From positions 1 to 64,000 of the forward strand of contig NZ_BILZ01000030.1 of the NCBI RefSeq assembly GCF_004000825.1: a stretch of 64,000 bases of DNA. Direction: 5' to 3'. The stretch's first letter is position 1; each line of letters begins with the position of its first letter. The notes under the pieces were generated by a model. The model searched no databases, was not told where the DNA came from, and saw only the letters and a list, made by a program, of their open reading frames with translations. The position numbers were made by a program, and so were the translations under genes. This document shows positions 17,096-25,105 of the stretch, piece after piece. The DNA comes from Paenibacillus kobensis NBRC 15729. GTDB taxonomy: Bacteria > Bacillota > Bacilli > Paenibacillales > Paenibacillaceae.

Positions 17096-18408
17096 GTTGT
17101 GTCCTCCAGGTCTACTTGTTCACGAATTTGTTCGCCGATTCGGCGCCAGTCTTCTTTAAAGCTACGGATCTTAAACGCATCGGACAGCCGCTCGCCTTTC
17201 GAGCTCGGCAAATGATCTAACAGTTTACCTTCATAGGTTGAAATGAATTTGTCGAGCGTCGGCGTGTCGGCTCCCATCATTCTTGCCATGCCCTGAATCA
17301 TCTTCACCCGATAATAATCCTCTTGGGGCATGCGAGGGATATCCCATTCCCCTTCCTTATTCACATAGATTTGCCGAATAGGAACGGCGGAGAAATCGAA
17401 ATATTTCCCCTCTTCGTCCGGTCGAGAGAACGGATCTATTAATAAGGAAGCGTACCGGACATACAACAAATATTCTTGGTGAATGGAAGAAAGGCTGGTG
17501 AAATGATCGATGTCATGACGGGATAAGCTCTCGGGACGAACCGGATAATTATCATCCGTCATAAATTTGAGCAGATTAACCGCGCTTAGGCCCATTTTAT
17601 CCAGCATGGATGAAATCTCTTTCCAATAGGAACGCATATCCCGTATGAGCTGCATGGTGATTGGGCCTTCGGGATAAAGCTTGTATACGTATTTCTTCGC
17701 CTCTTCTTCCTTAAAAACAACGCTTAACGAGAAATCATTCATGAACAGAGGCGGATGCACATATAAGGAAATGTTTCTCGATTCCGCCTCGATAGGAGAT
17801 TCCATGACATGCAGAGCAATCCCTAATTGGGCATATAATTCGCGAAATCTTCCAAGAGTAGCTGACAGGGACCGTGAAGAGCCCGCATAAACCTTTTTCT
17901 TAACTCCGGTTGTCTTCACTTGATTGGACGGCATTTCATCCATCCAGCGCGTATCGCCCAGGTACGTGGAGTTGCTGATCACTTCGATATCTGGCTGCAA
18001 GTCTCTCAAATAATGTCTCACCAAACTATTCGATCCGAGGGTAGGGGAGATTAATACCACGCACTTTGCCTGCCTTAGAACCTGGTCGTCGATTTGTTGG
18101 AGAGCCTCTATGTAAGCATCTGTAGTAACCGCCAATACAACGATATCCCACACGCCCGTTACAGCCGCATATCCATGAAAAACTTGATCGAGCTGACAAC
18201 TCCCTTCCAGCCGGTCATGCTTAGCATTTTGAACAACAGCATGAACCCATCGATCGTTGTCGTTTAAGGCGGAGAAAAAAGAAGCGGAACGAACCGATTC
18301 CCTGCCTGCGATTCCGACCTCGCTCTTTAAATAAGCCTTAAGCAATACGGCAATTTGAACGCTGACGGGCCCTGTCCCCAGAATCAAAAAACGGTTGAAG
18401 TTACTCAT
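17068..18408 (-). CDS. cntM: CntM-like opine dehydrogenase
   Basis: 446 residues. N-terminal Rossmann motif I-L-G11-T-G-P-V-S; the dehydrogenase reductively joins the CntL product to a 2-oxo acid using NAD(P)H. R36 in A-G-R-E-S fits the NADPH-linked Arg33 of staphylopine dehydrogenase, and D152 in S-T-Y-L-G-D-T-R fits its Asp150, linked in the literature to pyruvate rather than 2-oxoglutarate use. Further shared blocks: T-T-G-V-K-K-K, Y-V-H-P-P-L-F-M-N-D-F-S-L, Y-F-D-F-S-A-V-P. The alignment to the S. aureus protein is from memory. It overlaps cntL by 8 nt. Confidence 0.93.
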   Translation of the reverse strand: MSNFNRFLILGTGPVSVQIAVLLKAYLKSEVGIAGRESVRSASFFSALNDNDRWVHAVVQNAKHDRLEGSCQLDQVFHGYAAVTGVWDIVVLAVTTDAYIEALQQIDDQVLRQAKCVVLISPTLGSNSLVRHYLRDLQPDIEVISNSTYLGDTRWMDEMPSNQVKTTGVKKKVYAGSSRSLSATLGRFRELYAQLGIALHVMESPIEAESRNISLYVHPPLFMNDFSLSVVFKEEEAKKYVYKLYPEGPITMQLIRDMRSYWKEISSMLDKMGLSAVNLLKFMTDDNYPVRPESLSRHDIDHFTSLSSIHQEYLLYVRYASLLIDPFSRPDEEGKYFDFSAVPIRQIYVNKEGEWDIPRMPQEDYYRVKMIQGMARMMGADTPTLDKFISTYEGKLLDHLPSSKGERLSDAFKIRSFKEDWRRIGEQIREQVDLEDTTCLRKETFD

Positions 18409-19228
18409 ACAGCCCTCCTAATGGTGTGCTCGACGCTGCCTTCTTGTATAATGCAACATCAAATACATGCTTAGGATGAATGATGGTATCGGTAAGCTCC
18501 CATTTCCGGGGATCCGTTTCTTGCTTCGGATAATTGAACAACGATTTTAATTGATTGCCGTATCTCATCGCTACGACCACCTGCTCGTCAGTCAAGGCAT
18601 ACAGCTGGTCAAGCAAATCATATTTAAGGGCCACCGTTGAACTGAAGATGATGTGGGTCAACTCCTTTATTTCTCCAAGCTGCTCCAACAATTTGTTCTC
18701 CAGCCGGATCTTCAATCCGTCTCCCAGCCTATCGATCACCTTTCTGCCCAATTCGATTGCCTCCGCATCAATATCGATGCCGATTACTTCGGCTCCGGTT
18801 TGTTGCGCTATATAGAGCGGAGTCATCGGAAATGAGCCTGAACCCACTAATAAAATCTTGGAATTCGAATGAATGTTGAACCCTCCGAACTCCTCTATGA
18901 TGCCGGACTCGATATTTCGGAAATAATCAGTTCCGTCTGCCTCGCCTTTCAATAGTCTAAGCGCTCGATATTTCTCCAGCATGGCCACGCACCGAGCGGA
19001 GGTTTCTCTTAACTCATTCGCAAGAGTTGTAAATTCGGCGTTGAATTGCTGCTCGAGTAGTTCCCATTCCATCCGGTTGTTCTCATCGATTATGAAGGCG
19101 GCATACTCGTTAACTGTCTTTTCAAGTTCCGTGCTATTGGGAAGAGTCCCCTCTTCTGACGTCACTAACGCCGAGAACCTCTTATGAAAGTCAACCAAGC
19201 ATTGCTGAAGTCTCGTGGCTGTCTGCAC
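18401..19228 (-). CDS. cntL: CntL-like nicotianamine synthase-type enzyme
   Basis: 275 residues when started at the GTG at 19228, close to the 272 of S. aureus CntL. GGGAG lies 8 nt before this GTG; the frame to 19300 would overlap cntK by 110 nt and has no site. The enzyme transfers an aminobutyrate group from S-adenosylmethionine to histidine. The SAM-binding region is visible as L127-V-G-S-G-S-F-P-M-T and G-I-D-I-D-A-E-A (150-157). It overlaps cntK by 38 nt and cntM by 8 nt, so the three biosynthetic genes are translationally coupled. Confidence 0.92.
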   Translation of the reverse strand: MQTATRLQQCLVDFHKRFSALVTSEEGTLPNSTELEKTVNEYAAFIIDENNRMEWELLEQQFNAEFTTLANELRETSARCVAMLEKYRALRLLKGEADGTDYFRNIESGIIEEFGGFNIHSNSKILLVGSGSFPMTPLYIAQQTGAEVIGIDIDAEAIELGRKVIDRLGDGLKIRLENKLLEQLGEIKELTHIIFSSTVALKYDLLDQLYALTDEQVVVAMRYGNQLKSLFNYPKQETDPRKWELTDTIIHPKHVFDVALYKKAASSTPLGGLYE

Positions 19229-20075
19229 TTTGCCCACTCCCTTCCAATTCGATAAATGCTTTGCCTTGTGCCACAATGCCGACAACGCCCTCGATAACAA
19301 GGCTGGTTATCTCTTGTTTGCTGCTAACGGCCGTAACGAGAATCGTACCTCCGGGCTGCGCGATTGGAGAAGTAATGGTCCTCTTGTTCTTCCAGCATAA
19401 ATAGGCACCTATCGAGGCCGTTCCGGATCCGCATCCTTTCTCCCAGATCATGCTGTCTAACTCGGGAAGATAAATAAGCGGGGCCATCGTATTGGAAGAC
19501 GGTTCGAACATTAATATCCCGATTAAATTGGTCCCTGATAGTATACCGAGCAGTCTTGCCAGTCCTTCAGCTCTCATTCTCCACACCGGACTGAAGGTGT
19601 CTACTTCCATCACAATATGGAAAAAGCTATCGTAACTTACGATTCCAATGCTCAAATCCATCCCCTCATATGGAATAGACTTTTGATCTACCTTGATGGG
19701 GAGAGGCATTGTCACCTGACAGGAGTACTTTTCATTTACTTTTTTCACACGGCATTCTATCAACCGCTCCTCTCCCGAGCATTCCAGCGAGAGCTCCATC
19801 TCAACATTTGGTTGAAGTCGGTTCTCGACGGCCAAATACGCGGCCATGGCCATGCACGCATTTCCGCAAAATTCACCTCCCGCCATATAAAGGCTTGCGT
19901 CAGCACCTTGTTTGCTCGGCCTCCTGATAAAACCAACTTGTTCGGCGTACACGCTGTCATAAGACATTAATCTTGAAGCAATCGGTATGTATTCTTCCGC
20001 TGGATGATTGGTCTTTACAAGAATAGTCATATTTTGTGTGGGGTTTACTTTCACAAAATCGATTTCCTGCTTCAT
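19191..20075 (-). CDS. cntK: CntK-like histidine racemase
   Basis: 294 residues of the diaminopimelate-epimerase fold. Both catalytic cysteines are present: C70 in G-G-E-F-C-G-N-A-C and C215 in E-K-G-C-G-S-G-T-A-S. In the staphylopine pathway CntK turns L-histidine into D-histidine for CntL. It is the first gene of the operon; GAGGG lies before the ATG at 20075, and a Zur box lies 23 nt upstream. Location next to cntL and cntM rules against a lysine-pathway DapF. Confidence 0.92.
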   Translation of the reverse strand: MKQEIDFVKVNPTQNMTILVKTNHPAEEYIPIASRLMSYDSVYAEQVGFIRRPSKQGADASLYMAGGEFCGNACMAMAAYLAVENRLQPNVEMELSLECSGEERLIECRVKKVNEKYSCQVTMPLPIKVDQKSIPYEGMDLSIGIVSYDSFFHIVMEVDTFSPVWRMRAEGLARLLGILSGTNLIGILMFEPSSNTMAPLIYLPELDSMIWEKGCGSGTASIGAYLCWKNKRTITSPIAQPGGTILVTAVSSKQEITSLVIEGVVGIVAQGKAFIELEGSGQSADSHETSAMLG

Positions 20076-20097
20076 CTCACCATTCCCTCTCGTTTAA

Positions 20098-20112
20098 TCG
20101 TAATCATTACGA
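20098..20112. promoter_or_regulatory. Zur box 1
   Basis: TCGTAATCATTACGA is a perfect 7-1-7 palindrome and fits the Bacillus Zur consensus TCGTAATNATTACGA at every position. It lies between the predicted promoter and cntK, where bound repressor would block elongation or the ribosome binding site. Confidence 0.85.
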
Positions 20113-20163
20113 TATTGATGCATACCACTACTAAATGGTTGCTCTTAATAATCGTTTCGTTAA

Positions 20164-20178
20164 TCGTAATCATTACGA
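20164..20178. promoter_or_regulatory. Zur box 2
   Basis: The same 15-bp perfect palindrome as box 1, 66 bp away centre to centre. It lies immediately downstream of the predicted -10, so a bound repressor would cover the transcription start. Confidence 0.85.
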
Positions 20179-20182
20179 TATG

Positions 20183-20212
20183 AGGATAACAGGTAGCCGC
20201 TTCCCCTGTCAA
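20183..20212 (-). promoter_or_regulatory. Promoter of the cnt operon
   Basis: Minus strand: consensus -35 TTGACA (20212-20207), 18-nt spacer, -10 TATCCT (20188-20183, 4 of 6). Transcription would start inside Zur box 2. Confidence 0.55.
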
Positions 20213-20311
20213 TCCATTCCTGAAAATAATTCTCATTAAGAGTGCCTTCCCTCGAACCATTCCCTCTATTGGTTATAGAAGATTTGGAGACTTTGGGCCG
20301 CAGAACAAACA

Positions 20312-20962
20312 ATGATGTTCTCCCGTGCTTCTAATGAAGACGATACAGCATTCAGTGACTTATTTCTTAATCATTTTAATGGCGAACCTATGGCTTCATG
20401 GTACAAACCAATAAAGCTAACGGTTCAAAAAAAGAGGAAAAAACATGACTTTCCCGACATGCTACCCGGCGTACTTATTCTCCCTAAAAAAACGCGCGCT
20501 ATCATGGAACCTCTTATTGGTCCTTACGTTGAATTTCTCGATGTTGATCATAGCGAGATTCAAGGCATTGAAATTAATCTTGCCAATGTAACCAATGTTA
20601 TCGACGCATTAGATTATGACCATAGCGAGCTTACATACTTTACAAGTGGTCGAATATCCGGTATAAAAAAAGTTAGTTTTCACCTTGTCAAAGTAATTAA
20701 CAATCCCATTTTTAATATTCCAGAGAACAAGGCCCACATATATGTCAACGATGAATTCCGGGACCTCGTAATTAAGTCAAAAGGTCTAGAATTCGAAAAA
20801 GTATGGGATTCCGAGAATGACGAGGAGAAGGAGAGGGTTCGTAAACAACAATATGAAGCTCAGCTCGCGGCCATCGAGCAATCTAAAGGAACCGAAGTCT
20901 CCTTCGACGAAGCACTTTCCCTTGTCAATGCAGGGAAAGTAAATTGCAATGGCATGAAGTAG
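20312..20962 (+). CDS. Imm11/DUF1629-like immunity protein
   Basis: 216 residues resembling the Imm11 (DUF1629) immunity family of polymorphic toxin systems. The resemblance is in overall layout: F-N-G-E-P-M and K-P-I-K-L-T-V near the N-terminus, the segment F-L-D-V-D, and the C-terminal pattern I-Y-V-N-D-E-F-R-D-L-V followed by F-E-K-V-W-D-S. Such proteins bind and neutralise a partner toxin. No toxin gene is seen next to it, so it is an orphan here. The start is uncertain, since no clear ribosome binding site precedes the ATG pair at 20312-20317. It is AT-richer than the flanking genes, which suggests recent acquisition. Confidence 0.6.
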   Translation: MMFSRASNEDDTAFSDLFLNHFNGEPMASWYKPIKLTVQKKRKKHDFPDMLPGVLILPKKTRAIMEPLIGPYVEFLDVDHSEIQGIEINLANVTNVIDALDYDHSELTYFTSGRISGIKKVSFHLVKVINNPIFNIPENKAHIYVNDEFRDLVIKSKGLEFEKVWDSENDEEKERVRKQQYEAQLAAIEQSKGTEVSFDEALSLVNAGKVNCNGMK

Positions 20963-20991
20963 ATACCTTCGAAATCGTCGATAAAAAATAC

Positions 20992-21041
20992 AAAACACCT
21001 TCAAGACCTCCTATCGAGCGGGGAGAACTTGAAGGTGTTTT
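20992..21041. terminator. Bidirectional terminator
   Basis: AAAACACCTTCAAG (20992-21005) pairs exactly with CTTGAAGGTGTTTT (21028-21041). It follows the immunity gene by 30 nt and faces the minus-strand gene ending at 21134. Confidence 0.75.
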
Positions 21042-21133
21042 CGTGTTTAAAGCAGTCTGCCTCGATTACTAGTAAATAATCAAGCGCTTCGTCCATTTAT
21101 TTTGAATATGCCGAACACGTTAACAGCTACTCA

Positions 21134-21403
21134 CTAGTATGCTTCACTTAATCTGTCCCACGATAGATACAGTGAGATAAGTGCTACTGCAAAGAAGAGA
21201 GCTGCGATTCGAGTGCTTCTCCTAAATTTAATGCCGAATGTGAAGAAGAATATAGCTGCGGCAAGTTTGGCAACGCTCTGATAATACCCATTAAACGATG
21301 AACCGCTAAAGATAATAGCAATGAGCAGCATGGAAATCACAAGAATCTTGAACCACATAGGCTCCCTCAAAAATAGTTTATACATAAGCTTTATTCCCTG
21401 CAT
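21134..21403 (-). CDS. Small hypothetical membrane protein
   Basis: 89 residues with about three hydrophobic segments and basic loops (K-F-R-R-S-T-R). No family recognised. The ATG at 21403 is chosen because GGAGG lies 8 nt upstream. It stands between the immunity gene and the ABC cluster, with terminators on both sides. Confidence 0.6.
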   Translation of the reverse strand: MQGIKLMYKLFLREPMWFKILVISMLLIAIIFSGSSFNGYYQSVAKLAAAIFFFTFGIKFRRSTRIAALFFAVALISLYLSWDRLSEAY

Positions 21404-21441
21404 CACCAAGTCCTCCGTTCTTCTTATTCCTGCTTATCTTC

Positions 21442-21490
21442 AAAAAGAAAGGCCCTTGATTCATCTACCCTAACCGAGGAATCAAGAGCC
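21442..21490 (-). terminator. Terminator of the ABC exporter cluster
   Basis: Minus strand: a 12-bp stem (GGCTCTTGATTC with GAATCAAGGGCC, one G-T pair) is followed by TTTCTTTTT. It lies 50 nt past the last permease stop codon. Confidence 0.75.
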
Positions 21491-21540
21491 GCGTAATTTC
21501 TTCTATACTACTACTCTACAACACCCCACAAGCTTGCAAC

Positions 21541-22860
21541 CTACAACTTATAAGCCTTCATCGCCTTGCGAAGCTCCTTCAGCGATGGACGCTTACCGTA
21601 CATAAGCACGCCGGTGCGGTAGATCTTCGCCGACAGCCAGCCTGAAGCGAGCGTCGTCACCAGCAGCGCAGCAAGAGAAATGGCGATCTGCCAGAACGGC
21701 GGCTCGACCATGCCGATCCGGAGGAACATAATATACGGCGTGAAGAACGGAATGAACGACGCCACGGTCACGAACGTACTCCCCGGTGCGTTCAAGCCGA
21801 AGATGCCGATATAGAAGCCGCCGATCGAGAGGAACGTCAGCGGCATGACCGCTTGGCCGAGCTCCTCCGTCCGGCTGACGAGCGAGCCGACGCCCGCATA
21901 CAGCGTCGCAAATAAGAAGTAGCCGATCAGATAGAACAACAGCGCATAAATGTACAGCGACACCGGAATATCCGCCATGTTGATGCCGATGTCCTTCAAT
22001 GCGCTGTCGTTATTCGGCATCGACAGATTGATGGCGAATACGATGACATACAAGGCAATCTGCATCAAACCGACGATGAACATGCCGAAGATTTTGCCGA
22101 ACATCTGCGTCAGAGGGGAAACGCTAGTGACGAGCACTTCCATGACGCGCGAGCTTTTCTCCGCCGTTATTTCCGTGGCAATAAGCATACCGGTCGACAT
22201 AATCGTCATGAGCAGCAGGAACATTATTGCGTAGACCATCGAATACTGTGCGCCTGTCTTCTCCTTCACTTCCTCTTGTGTCGCGGTCCCGTTGCTTACG
22301 TTAATTTGGACGCTGCTTACTTCGGCCTGCGAGAACAACGCTTGCTTCTGCACATCCGAGAGCCCCAGATTTTGCAGCTCATGATCGAGCTTAACTGATT
22401 GTAATGCGGCCTGCAGCTCCGCTACCGCTTCATCGCTATATTTCTTCTTCGCACGGATCTCCATCTTCGGGAACAACCCCGGCGAACCTGCGTCCGCGAA
22501 TACGATGTACGCATCAATGTCGCCGTTCTCCAGCGCCTGATTCAACGCCTTCGCCGTCGCATCCGCCGAATCCGCGTCCGCAATCGGGACGAATTCGTAA
22601 TCCGGTTTCTCCTGCTTCTTGAAATACGCTCCCAGGCCGCTACCGATGTAACTCGGCGATACGTCCGACCGGGACAGATCGGCTGGCGCTCCCGCATAAC
22701 CGATCCGATCCGGCGCATCCGAGCTGAATTGACTGATGATATAAGGCAAATTGATAAGAACGCTGAATATTATGGCCATAATGATTGTCGTAATAACGTA
22801 CGATTTCGCCTTGACCTTGTTTCGGAATGTGAATCCAACGACAGTCCAAAATTTATTCAT
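21541..22860 (-). CDS. ABC-2 type permease (NatB/YhaP-like)
   Basis: About 439 residues. One N-terminal helix, a large extracytoplasmic domain of about 170 residues, then five or six helices with T-E-I-T-A-E-K-S-S-R-V-M-E-V-L-V-T-S-V-S-P, the signature of NatB-like exporters. The ATG at 22860 overlaps the stop of the ATPase gene by 8 nt, so the pair forms one exporter. Substrates of characterised relatives are sodium or antimicrobial peptides; none can be named here. Confidence 0.85.
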   Translation of the reverse strand: MNKFWTVVGFTFRNKVKAKSYVITTIIMAIIFSVLINLPYIISQFSSDAPDRIGYAGAPADLSRSDVSPSYIGSGLGAYFKKQEKPDYEFVPIADADSADATAKALNQALENGDIDAYIVFADAGSPGLFPKMEIRAKKKYSDEAVAELQAALQSVKLDHELQNLGLSDVQKQALFSQAEVSSVQINVSNGTATQEEVKEKTGAQYSMVYAIMFLLLMTIMSTGMLIATEITAEKSSRVMEVLVTSVSPLTQMFGKIFGMFIVGLMQIALYVIVFAINLSMPNNDSALKDIGINMADIPVSLYIYALLFYLIGYFLFATLYAGVGSLVSRTEELGQAVMPLTFLSIGGFYIGIFGLNAPGSTFVTVASFIPFFTPYIMFLRIGMVEPPFWQIAISLAALLVTTLASGWLSAKIYRTGVLMYGKRPSLKELRKAMKAYKL

Positions 22861-23755
22861 GACGATCACCTACCGATTTAATGAATATTTCGTTCAGAGT
22901 CGGCTGCATCAGCTCGAACCGTTCAATGTCCGCCTGCCCTATCGCATGGTTCAAAATCAGCTTCGCTGTCTGCTCCGAAGCGATGCCGATTTCGGTCACA
23001 TTCTCGTGCTTCGCTACATAGCGCACGCCCTCCAGCTGCTCTAATCCGGTTATTTCCCGGCTTGCCGCAAGCATAACCCGTTCGCGCGGGTACCGGCTCT
23101 TAATCGTCTTAATATCACCCTGCACCACGGGATTCGACCGGTGCATAATAGTAATGTTGCGGCAGAGTTCCTCGACATGCTCCATCCGGTGCGTCGAGAA
23201 CAGAATCGTCTTGCCGGCATCGCGCAGCCCTTTCACTGCCGCCTTCAGCAGCTCTACGTTTACCGGGTCCAAGCCGCTGAACGCTTCATCGAGAATGAGA
23301 ATTTGCGGATCATGAATAACCGCCGCAATGAACTGAATCTTCTGCTGATTGCCCTTCGACAGCTCCTCAACCCGCTTATCGTAGTATTCCGGCACTTCGA
23401 ATTGCTCCAGCCATCTTCTCAAGCTTTGCTCCGCAGCGTTTTTTGCCATACCCTTCAACTGCGCCAGGTAAATCAGCTGCTCGTTTACTTTAACCTTCGG
23501 GTATAATCCACGCTCTTCCGGCAAGTATCCGATATTATGAAGCTGCTCCTTGTTGTACGGCTGGCCGTTATAACGAATGCTGCCTTCATCGGGATAGATC
23601 AAGCCCAGCACCATCCGCATCGTCGTCGTTTTGCCGGCGCCGTTCGCACCAAGAAGTCCGTATATCTCCCCTTGCTCCACGCCGAAGGATAGCCCGTTTA
23701 CCGCCTTCTTGTCACCATAAGTTTTATGAATCTGATCAATGGATAGGGAAATCAT
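22853..23755 (-). CDS. ABC exporter ATPase (NatA/YhaQ-like)
   Basis: 300 residues. Walker A G-A-N-G-A-G-K-T-T-T, signature L-S-K-G-N-Q-Q-K, Walker B I-L-I-L-D-E-A-F-S-G-L-D-P, switch F-S-T-H-R-M-E, and the C-terminal extension found in DrrA/NatA-type ATPases. It works with the permease that follows. It overlaps the preceding ATPase gene by 4 nt. Confidence 0.9.
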   Translation of the reverse strand: MISLSIDQIHKTYGDKKAVNGLSFGVEQGEIYGLLGANGAGKTTTMRMVLGLIYPDEGSIRYNGQPYNKEQLHNIGYLPEERGLYPKVKVNEQLIYLAQLKGMAKNAAEQSLRRWLEQFEVPEYYDKRVEELSKGNQQKIQFIAAVIHDPQILILDEAFSGLDPVNVELLKAAVKGLRDAGKTILFSTHRMEHVEELCRNITIMHRSNPVVQGDIKTIKSRYPRERVMLAASREITGLEQLEGVRYVAKHENVTEIGIASEQTAKLILNHAIGQADIERFELMQPTLNEIFIKSVGDRHE

Positions 23756-24669
23756 ACATAAGCTCCTCTCCGCATTAATGCATCTAATATCTCATCCAGG
23801 GTCAATGACTGCCTCGTATTGATCCGATAGTTCATATCGATCAGTGCATTTTCCGTCAGTTCCGCATTCTCCGTTACGATCCGCAGCATGCCTCCGCCAG
23901 CAGGTTCCGCCTCGACGACGCCCGGCCATGCCGACGGCAAGACCGACGAAATCGAAGGAGACGCCGGATTCATAGGAGCGACGAACAACACTTGCCAGCG
24001 CTGGAACAGCTCATCCTTCTCGTACTTGCCCAGTACTTGCCCCCGCACCATGAAGACGATGAAATCGGCGAGCCGTCTTACTTCTTCCACGATGTGCGAA
24101 GTCATAAGAATCGTACGGTCGCCCGGCTCCATGTACCGGTGCAGCAGTTCAATCATCGACTTCCATGCGATCGGATCAAGCCCCGACGATGGTTCGTCGA
24201 GCAGCAGCAGCTTCGGCTTATGCGCCATGACGAGCGCCAATTCGAATTTGCGCCGCATCCCTTTGGACATTTTGCCAATCTTAAGCGAATCGTCTACCTC
24301 GAAGCGTTTCAGCAAATCCTGATAGAGATTAACGTCCCAGCCGTCATACCACTGACGCACGAACGCAGCCTTCTCCGAACCGCGCAAGTAGGAATCCTCC
24401 TTGCTCGATTCCTCCGGCAAATAACCGATTTGCCTCTTCCACTCCCGGTCGTCGCCTTCGCCGACCTTATAGCCAAGAACCGTCATGCTACCAGCATCCG
24501 GCTTGGTCAGATCGAGCAGAATGCGGAACGTGGAACTCTTGCCCGAGCCGTTCGGACCGACGATAGCCGTCACGAAACCTTCTGCAATATCAAGATTAAT
24601 CGGGCCCAGCCGAAAATGCTGATGGTGCTGTTCAACGCCTCTTATTGCTATTGCATTCGATTCCATCAT
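23752..24669 (-). CDS. ABC transporter ATPase (YtrB-like)
   Basis: 305 residues. Walker A G-P-N-G-S-G-K-S-S-T, signature M-S-K-G-M-R-R-K, Walker B L-L-L-L-D-E-P-S-S-G-L-D-P, M-T-S-H-I-V-E-E. This ATPase overlaps the GntR gene by 4 nt and resembles YtrB of B. subtilis, where ytrA (GntR) directly precedes ytrB. Its own permease may be the 25106 gene upstream. Confidence 0.88.
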   Translation of the reverse strand: MMESNAIAIRGVEQHHQHFRLGPINLDIAEGFVTAIVGPNGSGKSSTFRILLDLTKPDAGSMTVLGYKVGEGDDREWKRQIGYLPEESSKEDSYLRGSEKAAFVRQWYDGWDVNLYQDLLKRFEVDDSLKIGKMSKGMRRKFELALVMAHKPKLLLLDEPSSGLDPIAWKSMIELLHRYMEPGDRTILMTSHIVEEVRRLADFIVFMVRGQVLGKYEKDELFQRWQVLFVAPMNPASPSISSVLPSAWPGVVEAEPAGGGMLRIVTENAELTENALIDMNYRINTRQSLTLDEILDALMRRGAYV

Positions 24670-25061
24670 CCGTTCTCCTTCCAGCGTTTATCCAATATCT
24701 GAACAATGATTTGCATCATCTCCTCGCGCGTCAACTGCACACGCATGCCAGCGTCGACTGCTGCCTCGACCGCTTCGATAACCGAGGCGGTCCGCTGCCG
24801 GTCCCGGTCCTCTTCCTGCACGTTCGCAACGAACGTTCCCGTTCCTTGCCGGGTCCGCAGCAGCCCTTCCGACTCCAGATCCTGATACACCCGCCGAACG
24901 GTAATGACGCTGCACTTCAGCATCTGCGCCAGCTCGCGAATCGAAGGCAGCAGCGTCCCTTCCGCTAATTGACCGCTCACGATCAGCGCGCGCAGCTGCA
25001 CTTCTATCTGATGATATAACGGTTCCGGACTATTCTCGTTGATGTTAATCGGCAGCCACAC
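24666..25061 (-). CDS. GntR-family regulator, YtrA subfamily
   Basis: 131 residues: an N-terminal winged helix (P-L-Y-H-Q-I-E-V-Q-L-R, L-P-S-I-R-E-L-A-Q, T-V-R-R-V-Y-Q-D-L-E-S-E-G-L, G-T-G-T-F-V) and a short C-terminal dimer helix, as in YtrA-type GntR proteins that control ABC exporters. The start is a GTG (25061) with AAGAAGGTG upstream. It stands in the middle of the seven-gene exporter cluster; related repressors sense cell-wall antibiotic stress. Confidence 0.9.
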   Translation of the reverse strand: MWLPININENSPEPLYHQIEVQLRALIVSGQLAEGTLLPSIRELAQMLKCSVITVRRVYQDLESEGLLRTRQGTGTFVANVQEEDRDRQRTASVIEAVEAAVDAGMRVQLTREEMMQIIVQILDKRWKENG

Positions 25062-25105
25062 ACTTACACCTTCTTTGTCGTCTTCTATAGATCGGTCTCA
25101 TTCGC

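Noticed and set aside
17068-20075. Lysine-pathway dapF plus unrelated genes
   Set aside because: The epimerase-like gene overlaps a nicotianamine synthase-like gene and an opine dehydrogenase under Zur boxes, which fits CntK and not DapF.
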